Numbered from the stretch's first letter, positions 1 to 10,322 are shown. The stretch is DNA of 39,774 nucleotides from Caenispirillum salinarum AK4 (GCF_000315795.1 NZ_ANHY01000033.1:1-39774), one strand, 5' to 3'. Numbers and translations are program-made. The notes: a model not told the origin generated them from the letters alone.

Positions 1-1
1 C

Positions 2-1249
2 GCCGCCCCGGCGCCCGACGGCCCCGTCGCCGTCGCGGGCGGCGGCATTGCCGGCGCCGCCATGGCCAACGCCCTCGCCCGCGCCGGGCGCGAGGCGGTG
101 GTGCTGGAAGCCGGGCCGGCACTGGCGCGCGAAGGCTCGGGCAACCCGTCGGCCCTGATGAAACCGCGCATGACGCCCGACGCCCAGCCCTACGGCCGCT
201 TTCATGCCATGGCCTGGCTGCACGCCCTGCGCCTTTACGAAACCCTGCCGCCCGACGTCTGGCGCGAGGGCCGGGGCGTTCTGGTGGCCGCCCGCGACGC
301 GGCCGAGGCCGCCGCCCAGGCGCGGCTGGTGGAGTCCCTGCCCTGGCCGGCGGAGGCGCTGCGACTGGTCGACGGCGCGGAGGCCCGGGCCCTGACGGGG
401 GCGACGGCCCCGCGCGGCGGCCTGTGGTACGGCCTGGCGGGCTGCCTGCATCCGGCCGTCCTCTGCCCGGCCCTCGCCCAGGGCGCCGAGGTGTGGACCG
501 GCGCGCCCGCCGGCGGCATCGAGCGTACCGCCGCCGGCACATGGCTGGTCCGCGATCCAGAAGGCGTGCCGCTGCTGGAGACCGCCGCCGTGGTGCTCTG
601 CGCCGGCGCCGCCCTGCCCGCGTTGTGGCCGGAGGCACAATGGCCGCTGGGCAAGAGCCGGGGGCAGATTTCCTTCCTGCCGGCCGTTGCGGACGCGCCG
701 CGCGCGGCGCTCAGCTTCGGCGGCTACCTGACGCCGCCCTTCCCGGACGATGACGGCCGCATGGTCCACGCACTGGGCGCCACCTACGACCGCTGGCGCG
801 ACCGGACCGAGGACTTCCGCCCTCTGCACGACGCCGACCACGCACGCAACCGGGACCTGCTGCGCCGGCACCTGCCGGAACTGGCGGCACGAATAGACGC
901 CCGGCCCGTCGGCGGCCGCGCGGGCCTGCGGTGCACGATCCAGGACCACATGCCGCTCGCCGGCCCCGTCCACGACCGTCCGCCCTTCCTGGACGCCTTC
1001 GACGCCCTGCACCACGGCCGCAAGGCGCCGCCCTTCCCCGAGGCGCCGCTGCACGAGGGCCTGTTCGTCCTGGGCGCCCTGGGCTCGCGCGGGTTCCAGA
1101 CGGCCCCGCTGGCCGCGGCCCGTGTGGCGGCGGAGATCAGCGGCGCACCGCTGCCGATGGACCGCGGCGTGGCCGACTCGCTCAACCCGGCGCGCTTTGA
1201 CGTGCGCACGCTCAGACGGCCGCCGCAGGCGCGCCATCGCCGAAAGTAA
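2..1249 (+). CDS. mnmC: FAD-dependent oxidoreductase, MnmC C-terminal-domain type (5' end cut off by window)
   Basis: The frame is open from base 2, so the true start lies outside the window. Seen: a dinucleotide-binding motif AGGGIAGAA close to the window edge, the SGNPSALMKPRM segment typical of MnmC, and near the C-terminus G-x-RAGLRCTIQDHMPLAG and LGSRGFQTAPLAA followed by LNPARF. Known of the family: the FAD domain of MnmC oxidises carboxymethylaminomethyl-(2-thio)uridine at tRNA position 34, giving the aminomethyl form; in many bacteria it is fused behind a methyltransferase (MnmD) domain. Whether that domain is present here cannot be seen. The product is cytosolic. It is followed by a 174-base gap before the chemoreceptor gene, and no clear terminator was seen. 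A generic DAO-family oxidase is the alternative, but the substrate-domain motifs favour MnmC. Confidence 0.85.
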   Translation, partial: AAPAPDGPVAVAGGGIAGAAMANALARAGREAVVLEAGPALAREGSGNPSALMKPRMTPDAQPYGRFHAMAWLHALRLYETLPPDVWREGRGVLVAARDAAEAAAQARLVESLPWPAEALRLVDGAEARALTGATAPRGGLWYGLAGCLHPAVLCPALAQGAEVWTGAPAGGIERTAAGTWLVRDPEGVPLLETAAVVLCAGAALPALWPEAQWPLGKSRGQISFLPAVADAPRAALSFGGYLTPPFPDDDGRMVHALGATYDRWRDRTEDFRPLHDADHARNRDLLRRHLPELAARIDARPVGGRAGLRCTIQDHMPLAGPVHDRPPFLDAFDALHHGRKAPPFPEAPLHEGLFVLGALGSRGFQTAPLAAARVAAEISGAPLPMDRGVADSLNPARFDVRTLRRPPQARHRRK

Positions 1250-1423
1250 GCTGGCGGCAGACCCTTGAAATTGAATGGATATACTAATTCCCCGGCGAGG
1301 CGGCGCAAGTCGATACGAAATACCCGCCGCAACAGGACTTTAACACGAACCGCTTTGACTTGGCCCTGAGCAGCAGCCTACCACCTTCGGCGCAAGCTTT
1401 CCCGGAGCTGAAGGTTTTCTCCC

Positions 1424-3424
1424 ATGTCCGCCACCTCGTCGTCCCCCGGCGCCCTGAACGGGGCCTTGTCCCGCCTTCCCATTCCCGCCCGCATCGTGAT
1501 CCTGGTCGCCGCCGCCGTGGTGGTCATGGCGGCCATGGCCGGCTCCGCCTGGTTCGGCCAGCAGCAGATCGAAGCCGCCGACCGCGACCTCGCCCGTACC
1601 GAGCGGGTGATCGACGCCACCCACGCCGTCGCGGTAGGGCTTGAGCGCCTGCGGCGCACCGAGCGCGCCTACCTGACCGGCGAGGATGCCGCCGCCGCCG
1701 AACGCGCCCGCGATGCCCTGGCCCGCCTCGACACCGACCTGGACGCCCTGGCGGCGGAAGGCGGCGGCGCGGCGGACGCGGCGGCGGAGCTTCGGTCGAC
1801 CGTCGGCACCATCGGCGCCCGCTTCGAGGACGCCGCCGCCATGCGCGAGACGCTCGGCCTGACGCGCGAGGACGGCCTGACCGGTTCTTTGCGCGCCGCG
1901 GTGACCGAGCTTGAGAAGGCCCTGGCGCAATGGCCGTCGGTGGACGCCATCGAGACGCTGAAGGTGCTTCTGCTGTCCATGCGCCGGTACGAGCTGGATT
2001 TCATGCTCAGCCCCGAGAAGGCGCTCATCGACCGTCACCGCAAGCCGTTCAACGAGTTCGACTTCGGCCTGCTGGCGGCGCCCATGGACGACGCCACCCG
2101 GACCCGCTTCACCGAACTGGTCACCCGCTACCGCGAGACGCTTGAGCGCTATGCCGAGACGCGGCTGGCCCTGGACGACGCCATGCGCGGGCTGGAAGCC
2201 TCCATCGACGCCACCGCGCCCCTGTTCGAGCGCATCGACGCGGCGACGGCGGCGGCCATGGAGGCCGCCCGCGCCCGGCAGGACGCGGCGCGGGCGCGCA
2301 TGGTCACCATCCTGGTCATCGCGGCGGCGGCGGGTGTTCTACTCTTCGCCGCCTTCGGCACGCTGATGGGGCGCAGCATCGTGATGCCCCTGCGCGGCAT
2401 CCAGGTCGCCATGCGGCGCCTGGCAGAGGGCGACCACGGCGTCACGGTTCCCGGCACCAGCTTGCGCGACGAGATCGGCGAGATGGCGCGCGAGATCGAG
2501 GTATTCAAGAACACCGCCGCCGAGGCCGCCCGCCTCAAGGCCGAGGAACAGGCCCGCGAGGCCGCCGCCCGCGCCGAACGGGCCAAGGAGATGCGGGCGC
2601 TGTCCCACGCGCTGGAGGAGACGGTGCAGGCCGTCGCCCATTCCGTCGCCGCTCACGCCGGACAGATGCGCGGCATGGCGGAGGGCATCGTGCGCGCCGT
2701 CGACGACACCCGCGACCACGGCGGCGCCATGACCGACATGGCCGCCGCCACCCACGGCGCCATCACCGACGTGGAAGCCGCCACCAAAAGCCTCGCCGCC
2801 GCCATCGGCGAGATCACCTCCGAGGTCGAGGGCACCTCGCGCGTGGTCAAGGGCGCGGCCAAGGACGCCGGGCACACCACAGAGGTGGTCAAGGGGCTGA
2901 CGGCCGCCGCCGACCGCATCGGCGAGATCGTCGCCATGATCGACGGCATCGCCGCCCAGACCAACATGCTGGCGCTGAACGCCACCATCGAGGCCGCCCG
3001 CGCCGGTGCCGCCGGCAAGGGATTTGCCGTGGTCGCCGGCGAGGTCAAGCAGCTCGCCCACCAGACCAGCCAGGCCACCGCCGAGATCGCCGGCCAGATC
3101 GAGGCCGTCCAGAAGGCCACCACCGAAGCCGCCGGCGCCATCGAGCATATCGTGGAAACCATCCTGCGCACCGATCGCATGACCACCACGATCCTCGACC
3201 AGGTGGAACGTCAGAGCAGTGCGACGACGGCCATACTGCGCTCCCTGCGCGGCGCCGTCGGCCACACCAGCGCGGTGGAGGCGCGTCTGGCCGCCGTCAA
3301 CGCCGCCGCCGACGGCACGAAGCGCGACGCGCGGCAGATGCTGGATGCCTCGGCTGCCCTGTCGGGCGAGGCCGAGCGCCTGGATGCGGAGGTCAGCGGC
3401 TTCCTTACACGCATGCGGGCCTGA
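1424..3424 (+). CDS. Methyl-accepting chemotaxis protein
   Basis: 666-residue chemoreceptor. A short cytoplasmic N-terminus leads to a first membrane helix (about residues 22-44), then a periplasmic all-helical sensor of about 245 residues, a second membrane helix (about 293-315), a HAMP linker (about 316-370) and a cytoplasmic signalling coiled coil to the end. The hairpin tip carries the MCP core motif around [20 protein letters not shown], which binds CheA/CheW. The sensor contains RRTERAYL and [10 protein letters not shown] segments, resembling helical bimodular (HBM/CHASE3-like) ligand domains; this is an inference, and the ligand is unknown. No CheR/CheB-docking pentapeptide is seen at the C-terminus (ends FLTRMRA). 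No che or flagellar genes are nearby, so it is an orphan receptor working with a remote signalling cluster. The next gene is convergent, only 13 bases away. Confidence 0.95.
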   Translation: MSATSSSPGALNGALSRLPIPARIVILVAAAVVVMAAMAGSAWFGQQQIEAADRDLARTERVIDATHAVAVGLERLRRTERAYLTGEDAAAAERARDALARLDTDLDALAAEGGGAADAAAELRSTVGTIGARFEDAAAMRETLGLTREDGLTGSLRAAVTELEKALAQWPSVDAIETLKVLLLSMRRYELDFMLSPEKALIDRHRKPFNEFDFGLLAAPMDDATRTRFTELVTRYRETLERYAETRLALDDAMRGLEASIDATAPLFERIDAATAAAMEAARARQDAARARMVTILVIAAAAGVLLFAAFGTLMGRSIVMPLRGIQVAMRRLAEGDHGVTVPGTSLRDEIGEMAREIEVFKNTAAEAARLKAEEQAREAAARAERAKEMRALSHALEETVQAVAHSVAAHAGQMRGMAEGIVRAVDDTRDHGGAMTDMAAATHGAITDVEAATKSLAAAIGEITSEVEGTSRVVKGAAKDAGHTTEVVKGLTAAADRIGEIVAMIDGIAAQTNMLALNATIEAARAGAAGKGFAVVAGEVKQLAHQTSQATAEIAGQIEAVQKATTEAAGAIEHIVETILRTDRMTTTILDQVERQSSATTAILRSLRGAVGHTSAVEARLAAVNAAADGTKRDARQMLDASAALSGEAERLDAEVSGFLTRMRA

Positions 3425-3437
3425 GCGTCGGCCGTCC

Positions 3438-4871
3438 TCAGGTCAGCGAGGACGGCTCCACCGTCGCCGGCAGGGTCCAGGTGCCGCCCAGCACGTCCCT
3501 GGTCATGCTGGCGACATCCCGCAGGTCCGCCGTCAACTGATGACCCGACGGCGCCGCGGCGGGCGCGGCGGCGGGCTGGCCGGCGGCTCCCACGGCGCCG
3601 CCGGTGGCATCCTGGGCCTCCACGCTCTCGCGCGCGGCCTTGCGCAGGGCGTCGATCTTCTTGTTCAGCTCGCCGATCTGCGGCTTGCTGACCGCCTTGC
3701 CACCCACGTAGATGGTCTGGCTGATGCCCAGAAGCCCAAGCAGCGCAGGCGAAAGCTCGAAGGACGACAGGCCGAACAGCCCCGTGAACAGAAGCGACAG
3801 GCCGACCACCAGGCTGAACACCAGGGTCTGGAACCGGTAGATGTCGAACTCGCCCTGCTCGGTCACCAGATCGCCTGCCGAGGGCTCCCGCTTTTCCGGC
3901 TGCCAGCCCTGGCGCTTGAGCCACGCCCAGTTCGACCCGCTCAACCGCCGCCGGCCGACGGCCGTCTGATTGGCCGCCACGGCGCTGACGCCGGCGATGC
4001 CCAGCAACGTCAGCACGTCCGACGACAGGTCGCCCAGGACGCCGATGCGCAGCAGCACGTAGATCAGCATGCCCGAGATGATCAGCGTGAAAAACAGGAT
4101 CTGCAGCTTGGAAATGCTGGCCCGTCCGTCCGCGCCCGCCGTCAGTCTCACCGGGTTGATGGTGAACCCGGCGGTCGTGGCCGAGGCGACCATCAGGCAG
4201 GCGCCCAGGTACAGAAGCCCCACCACCGCCACGGCCAGGCTGCCGGCCATCAGCGGCTCGCTCACGCCGGTGTCGGTGCGGGCGATGAAGGTGATGGCCG
4301 CCGGCTGGTCCGGGCCGGCGTTGGAGCAGCCGACGACATAGACGGTGTAGCTGGGCCAGATCGCCCAAAGCTCCTTCAGCGGCTCCAGGATGGCGATCAC
4401 CTCCGGCCCGTTCGCCCCCTGCGACTGCCCCATGCGGCGCATGCCCTGCAGGCGGTCGGCCTCTGATTCCACGGCGTAGACGCGAAGCAGACTGCCGGTG
4501 TCGCCCTGGCGCTCGACCGACAGCCGCACCGGCGAGCCGGCCGGCAGCATGGTCAGGTCGCCGCCCCCGTCGCCGGCCTCGGCCAGGGCGGAGCGGATTT
4601 CCAGCCCCTGGACCGCCATGGCGGCGGCGGCCACGCGCAGGTCGTCGGCCGTCGCCGCGGCAGGACCGCACAGGGCCTGCTCCGCCTCGGCCAGCCGGTC
4701 CCCCGCGCCATCCGCACCGGGGCGCGCCTGCGCCTGGATGTCCGCCTGCGCCGCCGCCGGCCCCGCCCACAGCAGCAGCGCCGCCATAAGCAGCACCGGC
4801 AGCAGCGCTGCCCGCAGTCCGATGCCCCGCCAGCGCACGCCGGTAGCGGCCGAAATGCGTCGCATGACCAT
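3438..4871 (-). CDS. Membrane protein of unknown function with a duplicated two-helix unit
   Basis: 477 residues; family not recognised. The start is set at the ATG at 4871 because GGAGGAGGGGG precedes it, and a signal peptide/anchor follows (residues about 20-42, ending AAAQA). A long extracytoplasmic part follows (about 43-205) with WPSYTVYVVGCSNAG near its end, then helices at about 209-229, 254-275, 282-300, 346-367 and 375-392. The units at 251-304 (ISKLQILFFTLIISG...LLGIAG) and 342-393 (IYRFQTLVFSLVVG...LLGISQ) align with each other and look like an internal duplication. The tail (about 400-477) is Ala/Pro-rich and probably disordered. Similar SKLQ-type two-helix segments occur in other uncharacterised membrane proteins; no activity can be assigned. 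It is transcribed alone, convergent with the chemoreceptor gene. Confidence 0.85.
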   Translation of the reverse strand: MVMRRISAATGVRWRGIGLRAALLPVLLMAALLLWAGPAAAQADIQAQARPGADGAGDRLAEAEQALCGPAAATADDLRVAAAAMAVQGLEIRSALAEAGDGGGDLTMLPAGSPVRLSVERQGDTGSLLRVYAVESEADRLQGMRRMGQSQGANGPEVIAILEPLKELWAIWPSYTVYVVGCSNAGPDQPAAITFIARTDTGVSEPLMAGSLAVAVVGLLYLGACLMVASATTAGFTINPVRLTAGADGRASISKLQILFFTLIISGMLIYVLLRIGVLGDLSSDVLTLLGIAGVSAVAANQTAVGRRRLSGSNWAWLKRQGWQPEKREPSAGDLVTEQGEFDIYRFQTLVFSLVVGLSLLFTGLFGLSSFELSPALLGLLGISQTIYVGGKAVSKPQIGELNKKIDALRKAARESVEAQDATGGAVGAAGQPAAAPAAAPSGHQLTADLRDVASMTRDVLGGTWTLPATVEPSSLT

Positions 4872-5505
4872 GTTTCCCCCTCCTCCCCATACGCCGCCCC
4901 ACCGGCGCCTGCACGTAGAGAGGGAAAGGTACACACTTTTGACGCGGCTATAAAGAGCGCTTACCTACCTTGGCGTGCGATTAACAAGCACCACCCTCAT
5001 GAGAATCGGGCGCGCGGAACCGCCCCGGCTTCGATAACGCCCGCAGAGATATGCGCAACTCAGAGAAGTTTTCGCGGCGCATAAGTAACCCGAAGTAATC
5101 GTAATTATCGCGCTCCGACTCCGCGGCCCCATGCGTCATCCGCGCAAACGATTGCGCGTCACCGCACCCCACCGAGCGGCTTTCAGCGGTTTACCTATAC
5201 GTCACCACGCGGGTTTGCAGTGCACCATGTTCCTCAAATGATCCTCACAACCCGGTGTGCACCGCAAAAAGCGCAATGATCATGGCGGCTTGCATGATGA
5301 CTTCGGCAGAAAATTACCCGACTTCTCTATTTCGGCGGCTTCGTATCCGCGCTAGGCTATCGCCTTCGTTGACGTGTACGACAGCCGGACGGTCCGTGGC
5401 GGGGGAGGCACCCCGACGGATGCGAAAACAAGACCAAGAAATACGCGCCCGGGAGGCCGCGGTCATCCGCACCGTTACTTCACGACACCATTTCGAGGAC
5501 GACGT
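4872..5505. other. Intergenic region between divergent genes
   Basis: 634 bases separate the membrane protein (leftward) from dppA (rightward) and should hold both promoters. It is somewhat AT-richer than the coding DNA. I see GGTG-TG-CACC dyads around 5215-5270 (GTGCACC occurs at about 5219 and again at about 5257), which could be a regulator site, but no convincing -35/-10 pair. A 63-codon minus-strand frame (4981-5172, GTG start) lacks a ribosome binding site and is not called. Confidence 0.5.
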
Positions 5506-7095
5506 ATGAAAACTCTGAAGCTCGCCCTTGCCGCCGGCGCCGCCCTGACCATCATGGCCGGCGCCGCCCAGGCGAAGACGCTGGTGTACTGCTCCGAGGC
5601 CAGCCCCGAGGGCCTGAACCCGGTCTTCTACACCGCCGGCACCACCTTCGACGCCACGTCGGTGCCGATGTACGACCGCCTGGTGGAGTTCAAGCAGGGC
5701 ACCACCGAGATCGAGCCCGGCCTGGCGGAAAGCTGGGAGATCTCCGAGGACGGCAAGACCATCACCTTCAACCTGCGCAAGGGCGTGACCTGGCACTCCA
5801 ACGACGTCTTTACGCCGTCGCGCGAGTTCAACGCCGACGACGTGGTGTGGTCGTTCGAGCGCCAGATGAACCCCGAGCACCCGTACCACAAGGTCGGCGG
5901 CGGTTCGTACGAGTACTTCAACGCCATGTCCATGCCGGACCTGCTGGAGCGCGTTGAGAAGGTGGACGACTATACCGTCAAGTTCCACCTGAGCCGCCCC
6001 GAGGCGCCGATGATCGCCAACCTGGGCATGGACTTCGCGTCCATCTTCTCGGCCGAATATGCCGACGCCATGCTGGAAGCCGGCACGCCCGAGATGGTCG
6101 ACAACAACCCGATCGGCACCGGTCCGTTCGAGTTCCAGATGTACCAGAAGGATGCCATCATCCGGTACGCCGCGAACGAGGACTACTGGGCCGGCCGCAC
6201 GCCCGTCGACAACCTGGTCTTCGCCATCACGCCCGACGCCAGCGTCCGCTACGCCAAGCTGAAGGCCGGCGAATGCCACGTCATGCCCTACCCCAACCCG
6301 GCGGACGTCGCGCAGATGCGGGATGAGGACGGCATCATCGTGGAAAGCCAGGAAGGCCTGAACGTCGGCTACCTGGCCTACAACACGGAAAAAGAGCCCT
6401 TCACCGACGTCCGGGTGCGCCGGGCGCTGAACATGGCGATCAACAAGGACGCCATCATCGACGCCGTGTTCCAGGGCGCCGGCAAGAAGGCGACGAACCC
6501 GATCCCGCCGACCATGTGGTCCTACAACGAAGACATTCAGGACGACCCGTATGATCCCGAGGCGGCCAAGAAGCTGCTGGAGGAAGCCGGTGTGACCGAC
6601 CTGAAGACCAACATCTGGGCCATGCCGGTGCAGCGCCCGTACAACCCCAACGCCCGCCGCATGGCCGAAGTCATCCAGGCGGACTGGGAGAAGATCGGCG
6701 TCGAGGCCGAGATCGTCTCCTACGAGTGGGGCGAGTACCTCAAGCGCTCCAAGGACGGCGAGCACCAGACCGTGCTGCTGGGCTGGACCGGCGACAACGG
6801 CGACCCGGACAACTTCCTGGCCGTGCTGCTGAGCTGTGACGCCGTCGGCGCCTCCAACCGCGCCCGCTGGTGCGACGAGGAGTTCGACAACCTGGTCATG
6901 GAAGCCAAGACCGAAACCGACCAGGCCAAGCGCGTCGAGCTGTACGAGCAGGCCCAGGTGCGCTTCAAGGAGCAGGCGCCGTGGGCCACCATCGCCCATT
7001 CCGTCGTGTTCATGCCGATGCGCGAAGAGGTCAAGAACTACAAGATCTCGCCGCTCGGCAAGCACGACTTCTACGGCGTCGACCTCGCCGAGTAA
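5506..7095 (+). CDS. dppA: Dipeptide ABC transporter, periplasmic substrate-binding protein
   Basis: 529-residue SBP_bac_5 family protein. The start is the ATG at 5506, preceded by GAGGA and followed by a clean Sec signal peptide (residues about 1-23, cut after GAAQA). The mature part begins KTLVYCSEASPEGLNP and is recognisably close to Escherichia coli DppA along its length: RLVEFKQGTTEIEPGLAESW, NPIGTGPF, ITPDASVRYAKL, IPPTMWSYN, WAMPVQRPYNPNARRMAE, WTGDNGDPDNF and CDAVGASNRARWC. Known of the family: it captures dipeptides (the E. coli protein also binds haem) in the periplasm and delivers them to DppBC. It is the first gene of dppABCDF. A promoter-like sequence and a hairpin lie just after it, consistent with separate tuning of binding protein and permease levels. 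Confidence 0.96.
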   Translation: MKTLKLALAAGAALTIMAGAAQAKTLVYCSEASPEGLNPVFYTAGTTFDATSVPMYDRLVEFKQGTTEIEPGLAESWEISEDGKTITFNLRKGVTWHSNDVFTPSREFNADDVVWSFERQMNPEHPYHKVGGGSYEYFNAMSMPDLLERVEKVDDYTVKFHLSRPEAPMIANLGMDFASIFSAEYADAMLEAGTPEMVDNNPIGTGPFEFQMYQKDAIIRYAANEDYWAGRTPVDNLVFAITPDASVRYAKLKAGECHVMPYPNPADVAQMRDEDGIIVESQEGLNVGYLAYNTEKEPFTDVRVRRALNMAINKDAIIDAVFQGAGKKATNPIPPTMWSYNEDIQDDPYDPEAAKKLLEEAGVTDLKTNIWAMPVQRPYNPNARRMAEVIQADWEKIGVEAEIVSYEWGEYLKRSKDGEHQTVLLGWTGDNGDPDNFLAVLLSCDAVGASNRARWCDEEFDNLVMEAKTETDQAKRVELYEQAQVRFKEQAPWATIAHSVVFMPMREEVKNYKISPLGKHDFYGVDLAE

Positions 7096-7116
7096 GGTCG
7101 AAATGAGGCAGAAGGG

Positions 7117-7145
7117 TTGACCTACATCATCTGGTGTAGTATACC
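7117..7145 (+). promoter_or_regulatory. Internal sigma-70-like promoter upstream of dppB
   Basis: TTGACC (7117-7122), a 17-base spacer and TATACC (7140-7145): a close match to the housekeeping consensus with ideal spacing, 22 bases after the dppA stop. The spacer contains an inverted repeat CTACA-N8-TGTAG (7122-7139), placed where a repressor would block polymerase. Prediction from sequence only. Confidence 0.55.
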
Positions 7146-7161
7146 TTCCGCCCAACAAGGA

Positions 7162-7191
7162 ACGGGGGAGGACGGATACGCCCTCCCCCGT
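7162..7191 (+). terminator. Stem-loop between dppA and dppB (attenuator or RNA-stability hairpin)
   Basis: ACGGGGGAGG pairs perfectly with CCTCCCCCGT around a 10-base loop. No uridine run follows (TCTCCGTTTCC), so it is more likely a partial terminator or a 3'-end protecting hairpin for dppA mRNA than a full stop. Such structures commonly sit behind binding-protein genes in ABC operons. Confidence 0.6.
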
Positions 7192-7360
7192 CTCCGTTTC
7201 CGCTTCCTGTTTGTTCGTGACCGTCGGTGGCGCCGTTCCGGGGCCGCGCGACCGGTCTTTGTATTGCGCGACATTTCCGCGCGCAGCCCGCCGCCGCCCT
7301 CCGTCCCCCCACCTTGCACGCACGGGGCGCGCGGCCGGCGCCGAGAGAGTACGAGGACCC

Positions 7361-8371
7361 ATGCTCGGCTTCTTCATCAAACGCCTCGGTCTGGTGGTGC
7401 CCGCCTTCATCGGCGTGACCGTCCTGACCTTCGCGCTGATCCACCTCATCCCCGGCGACCCGGTGCTGATGCTGGCGGGCGAGCGCGGCATCGACCCCGA
7501 ACGCTATGCCCGCCTGCGCGCGGAGCTGGGGCTGGACCAGCCCCTGGTCGTGCAGTACTGGAACTACATTTCCGGCGTGCTGCAGGGTGATCTGGGCAAC
7601 AGCATCGTCACCAAGAAACCCGTCATCGACGAGTTCCTGACGCTGTTCCCGGCCACCATCGAGCTGACCATCTGCGCCATCATCTTTGCCGTCGGCGTCG
7701 GCCTGCCGGCCGGCATGCTGGCGGCGGTGAACCGCGGCAAGACGCTGGACCACGCCGTCATGGCGACCAGCCTGACCGGCTATTCCATGCCCATCTTCTG
7801 GTGGGGCCTGCTGCTTATCATCCTGTTCTCGGTGACGCTGGGCTGGACGCCCGTGTCGGGCCGCATTTCGGTGATGTTCTGGATCGAGCCGATCACCGGC
7901 TTCCTGCTGATCGACACCATCCTGCAAGGCAACTGGGACGCCTTCTGGTCGGCGGTGCATCATCTGGTGCTGCCGGCGATCGTGCTGGGCACCATCCCGC
8001 TGGCCGTCATCGCCCGCATGACGCGCTCGGCCATGCTGGAAGTGCTGCGCGAGGACTACGTCCGCACCGCGCGCGCCAAGGGTGTCTCGCCGAAGCGCGT
8101 CATCATGGTCCACGCCCTGCGCAACGCCCTGATCCCGGTGATCACCGTCATCGGCCTTCAGGTCGGCGTGCTGCTGGCCGGCGCCATCCTGACCGAGACC
8201 ATCTTCAGCTGGCCCGGCATCGGCAAGTGGCTGGTGGAGAGCATCAACCGCCGCGACTACCCCGCCATCCAGGGCGGCATCATGCTGGTCGCCACGGTGA
8301 TCATCATGGTCAACCTGCTGGTCGACGTCCTGTACGGCGTCGTGAACCCCCGCATCCGGCACCAGCGGTAA
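7361..8371 (+). CDS. dppB: Dipeptide ABC transporter permease DppB
   Basis: 336-residue inner-membrane permease. The start at 7361 (MLGFFIKRLGLVVPAF) gives the normal N-terminus of the family; upstream in-frame ATGs would add a basic non-homologous stretch. Seen: the first membrane helix at residues about 9-29 followed by the hallmark HLIPGDPV, about six helices in all, and a cytoplasmic EAA loop EDYVRTARAKGVSPKRVIM that contacts the ATPases. The C-terminus ends VDVLYGVVNPRIR, typical of DppB/OppB. It forms the membrane channel with DppC. It lies 265 bases after dppA, with an internal promoter and hairpin in the gap, and 16 bases before dppC. Confidence 0.95.
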   Translation: MLGFFIKRLGLVVPAFIGVTVLTFALIHLIPGDPVLMLAGERGIDPERYARLRAELGLDQPLVVQYWNYISGVLQGDLGNSIVTKKPVIDEFLTLFPATIELTICAIIFAVGVGLPAGMLAAVNRGKTLDHAVMATSLTGYSMPIFWWGLLLIILFSVTLGWTPVSGRISVMFWIEPITGFLLIDTILQGNWDAFWSAVHHLVLPAIVLGTIPLAVIARMTRSAMLEVLREDYVRTARAKGVSPKRVIMVHALRNALIPVITVIGLQVGVLLAGAILTETIFSWPGIGKWLVESINRRDYPAIQGGIMLVATVIIMVNLLVDVLYGVVNPRIRHQR

Positions 8372-8387
8372 GAGGCGCGGAACCGAC

Positions 8388-9347
8388 ATGACCGACACCT
8401 ACAAGAACGTGGACGTGGCCGAGGCCGCCGCCGATCACGCCGCCGAGGTGGCCGAGGCGCACGAGGCCGCCACCATCGCCGGCACGCCCAAGCACCCCAT
8501 TGCCGAATTCTGGGAATACTTCACCGAGAACAAGGGCGCTCTGGCGGGCCTGATCTTCATCGTCGTGCTGGTCCTGACGGCGCTGTTCGCGCCGTGGATC
8601 GCACCGCACAGCCCCATCGAGCAGTACCGCGACGCGCTGCTGGTGCCGCCGGCCTGGTCCGAGGGCGGCACCTGGCGCTTCCCCCTGGGCACCGACGACG
8701 TGGGCCGCGACATCTTCTCGCGCATCATCTGGGGCTCGCGCCTGTCGCTGTTCGTCGGCGTCATCGTGGTGACGCTGTCGCTGGGCGCGGGCATCGTGCT
8801 CGGCCTGATGGCCGGCTACATGCGCGGCTGGGTGGACGTGCTGGTGATGCGCCTGATGGACATCATGCTGGCCATTCCCAGCCTGCTGCTGGCCATCGCC
8901 GTCGTCGCGATCCTGGGCCCGGGGCTTGAGAACGCCATCATCGCCATCGCCATCGTCGTGCTGCCCCACTACGTGCGCCTGACGCGCGCCGCCGTCATCA
9001 CGGAAAGCAGCAAGGACTACGTCACCAGTTCGCGCATCGCGGGCGCCTCGACCTCGCGGTTGATGTTCAACACCATCCTGCCGAACTGCATGGCGCCGCT
9101 GATCGTGCAGGCGACCTTGGGCTTCTCCACGGCCATCCTGGACGCCGCGGCGCTCGGCTTCCTGGGCCTGGGCGCCCAGCCGCCGACGCCGGAATGGGGC
9201 TCCATGCTGGCCGACAGCCTCCAGTTCGTGCAGCGCGCGTGGTGGGTGGTGACCTTCCCCGGTCTTGCCATCCTGCTGACGGTGCTGGCCTTCAACCTCA
9301 TGGGCGACGGCCTTCGCGACGCCCTGGACCCGAAGATGAAACGCTGA
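8388..9347 (+). CDS. dppC: Dipeptide ABC transporter permease DppC
   Basis: 319-residue partner permease. The cytoplasmic N-terminus is unusually long and acidic/Ala-rich for about 45 residues ([19 protein letters not shown]) before the family-typical [19 protein letters not shown] and the first membrane helix (about 50-70). Seen: [21 protein letters not shown], a DppC/OppC signature, then five further helices and the EAA loop [19 protein letters not shown]. The C-terminus [14 protein letters not shown] is typical. It heterodimerises with DppB. The stop codon overlaps the dppD start by one base (TGATG), indicating translational coupling. Confidence 0.95.
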   Translation: MTDTYKNVDVAEAAADHAAEVAEAHEAATIAGTPKHPIAEFWEYFTENKGALAGLIFIVVLVLTALFAPWIAPHSPIEQYRDALLVPPAWSEGGTWRFPLGTDDVGRDIFSRIIWGSRLSLFVGVIVVTLSLGAGIVLGLMAGYMRGWVDVLVMRLMDIMLAIPSLLLAIAVVAILGPGLENAIIAIAIVVLPHYVRLTRAAVITESSKDYVTSSRIAGASTSRLMFNTILPNCMAPLIVQATLGFSTAILDAAALGFLGLGAQPPTPEWGSMLADSLQFVQRAWWVVTFPGLAILLTVLAFNLMGDGLRDALDPKMKR

Positions 9348-10322
9348 TGCCTTTGCTCGACATCCAGAACATGACCGTGGAATTCGGCGAGGTCAGCTCG
9401 CCGTTCCGCGCCGTCGACGGCCTGTCGCTTACCGTCAACGAGGGCGAAGTGGTGGGCATCGTCGGCGAATCCGGCTCCGGCAAGTCCGTCTCGTCGCTGG
9501 CGACCATGGGCCTGGTGGCCTATCCCGGCCGCGTCACCGCCGACCGGATGCACTTCGCCGGCCAGGACCTCCAGGCCATGAGCTCGCGGAAGCGCCGCAA
9601 GCTGACGGGGTCCGAGATCGCCATGATCTTCCAGGAACCCATGACCAGCCTGAACCCCTGCTTCACGGTGGGCTGGCAGATCATGGAGGCCCTGAAGATC
9701 CACGAGGGCGGCGGCAGGGCGGAGCGCCGAGAGCGCGCCGAGGACTTGCTGCGCCTGGTCGGCATTCCCGACCCCGGCCGCCGCCTGACCGCCTTTCCGC
9801 ACCAGATGTCCGGCGGCATGAGCCAGCGCGTCATGATCGCCATGGCGCTGGCCTGCAATCCGCGTCTGCTGATCGCCGACGAGCCGACCACGGCGCTCGA
9901 CGTGACCATCCAGGCGCAGATCATGGACCTGCTGCTGGACCTTCAGCAGCAGCGCGGCATGGGCATGGTGCTCATCACCCACGACCTGGCCGTGGTGGCC
10001 GAAGCCGCCCACCGCGTCGTGGTGATGTACGCCGGCCAGGTGGTGGAGACCGGCACGGTGCCGGAAATCTTCGAGCACCCGCGCCATCCCTACACCCAGG
10101 CGCTGCTGGCCTCGCTGCCCGAGAACTCGGTGGGACGCAACCGCCTGCAGACCCTGCCCGGCGTGGTGCCCGGCGCCTACGACCGGCCGCACGGCTGCCT
10201 GCTGCACCCGCGCTGCCCGTATTCGCAGCGCCACTGCCGCGAGGAGCAGCCGCAGCTGTTCGGCGAGGGTCCGTTCCGCCACCGCTGCTTCTATCCGCTC
10301 GACGATGAGGGGAACCCGACCT

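Noticed and set aside
1270..1292. TTGAAA...TATACT promoter for the chemoreceptor gene
   Set aside because: The hexamers are only nine bases apart, far from workable spacing, and no alternative -35 box fits TATACT.
4981..5172. 63-codon minus-strand frame in the intergenic region before dppA
   Set aside because: It starts with GTG, has no ribosome binding site and resembles nothing known; composition alone is not enough.
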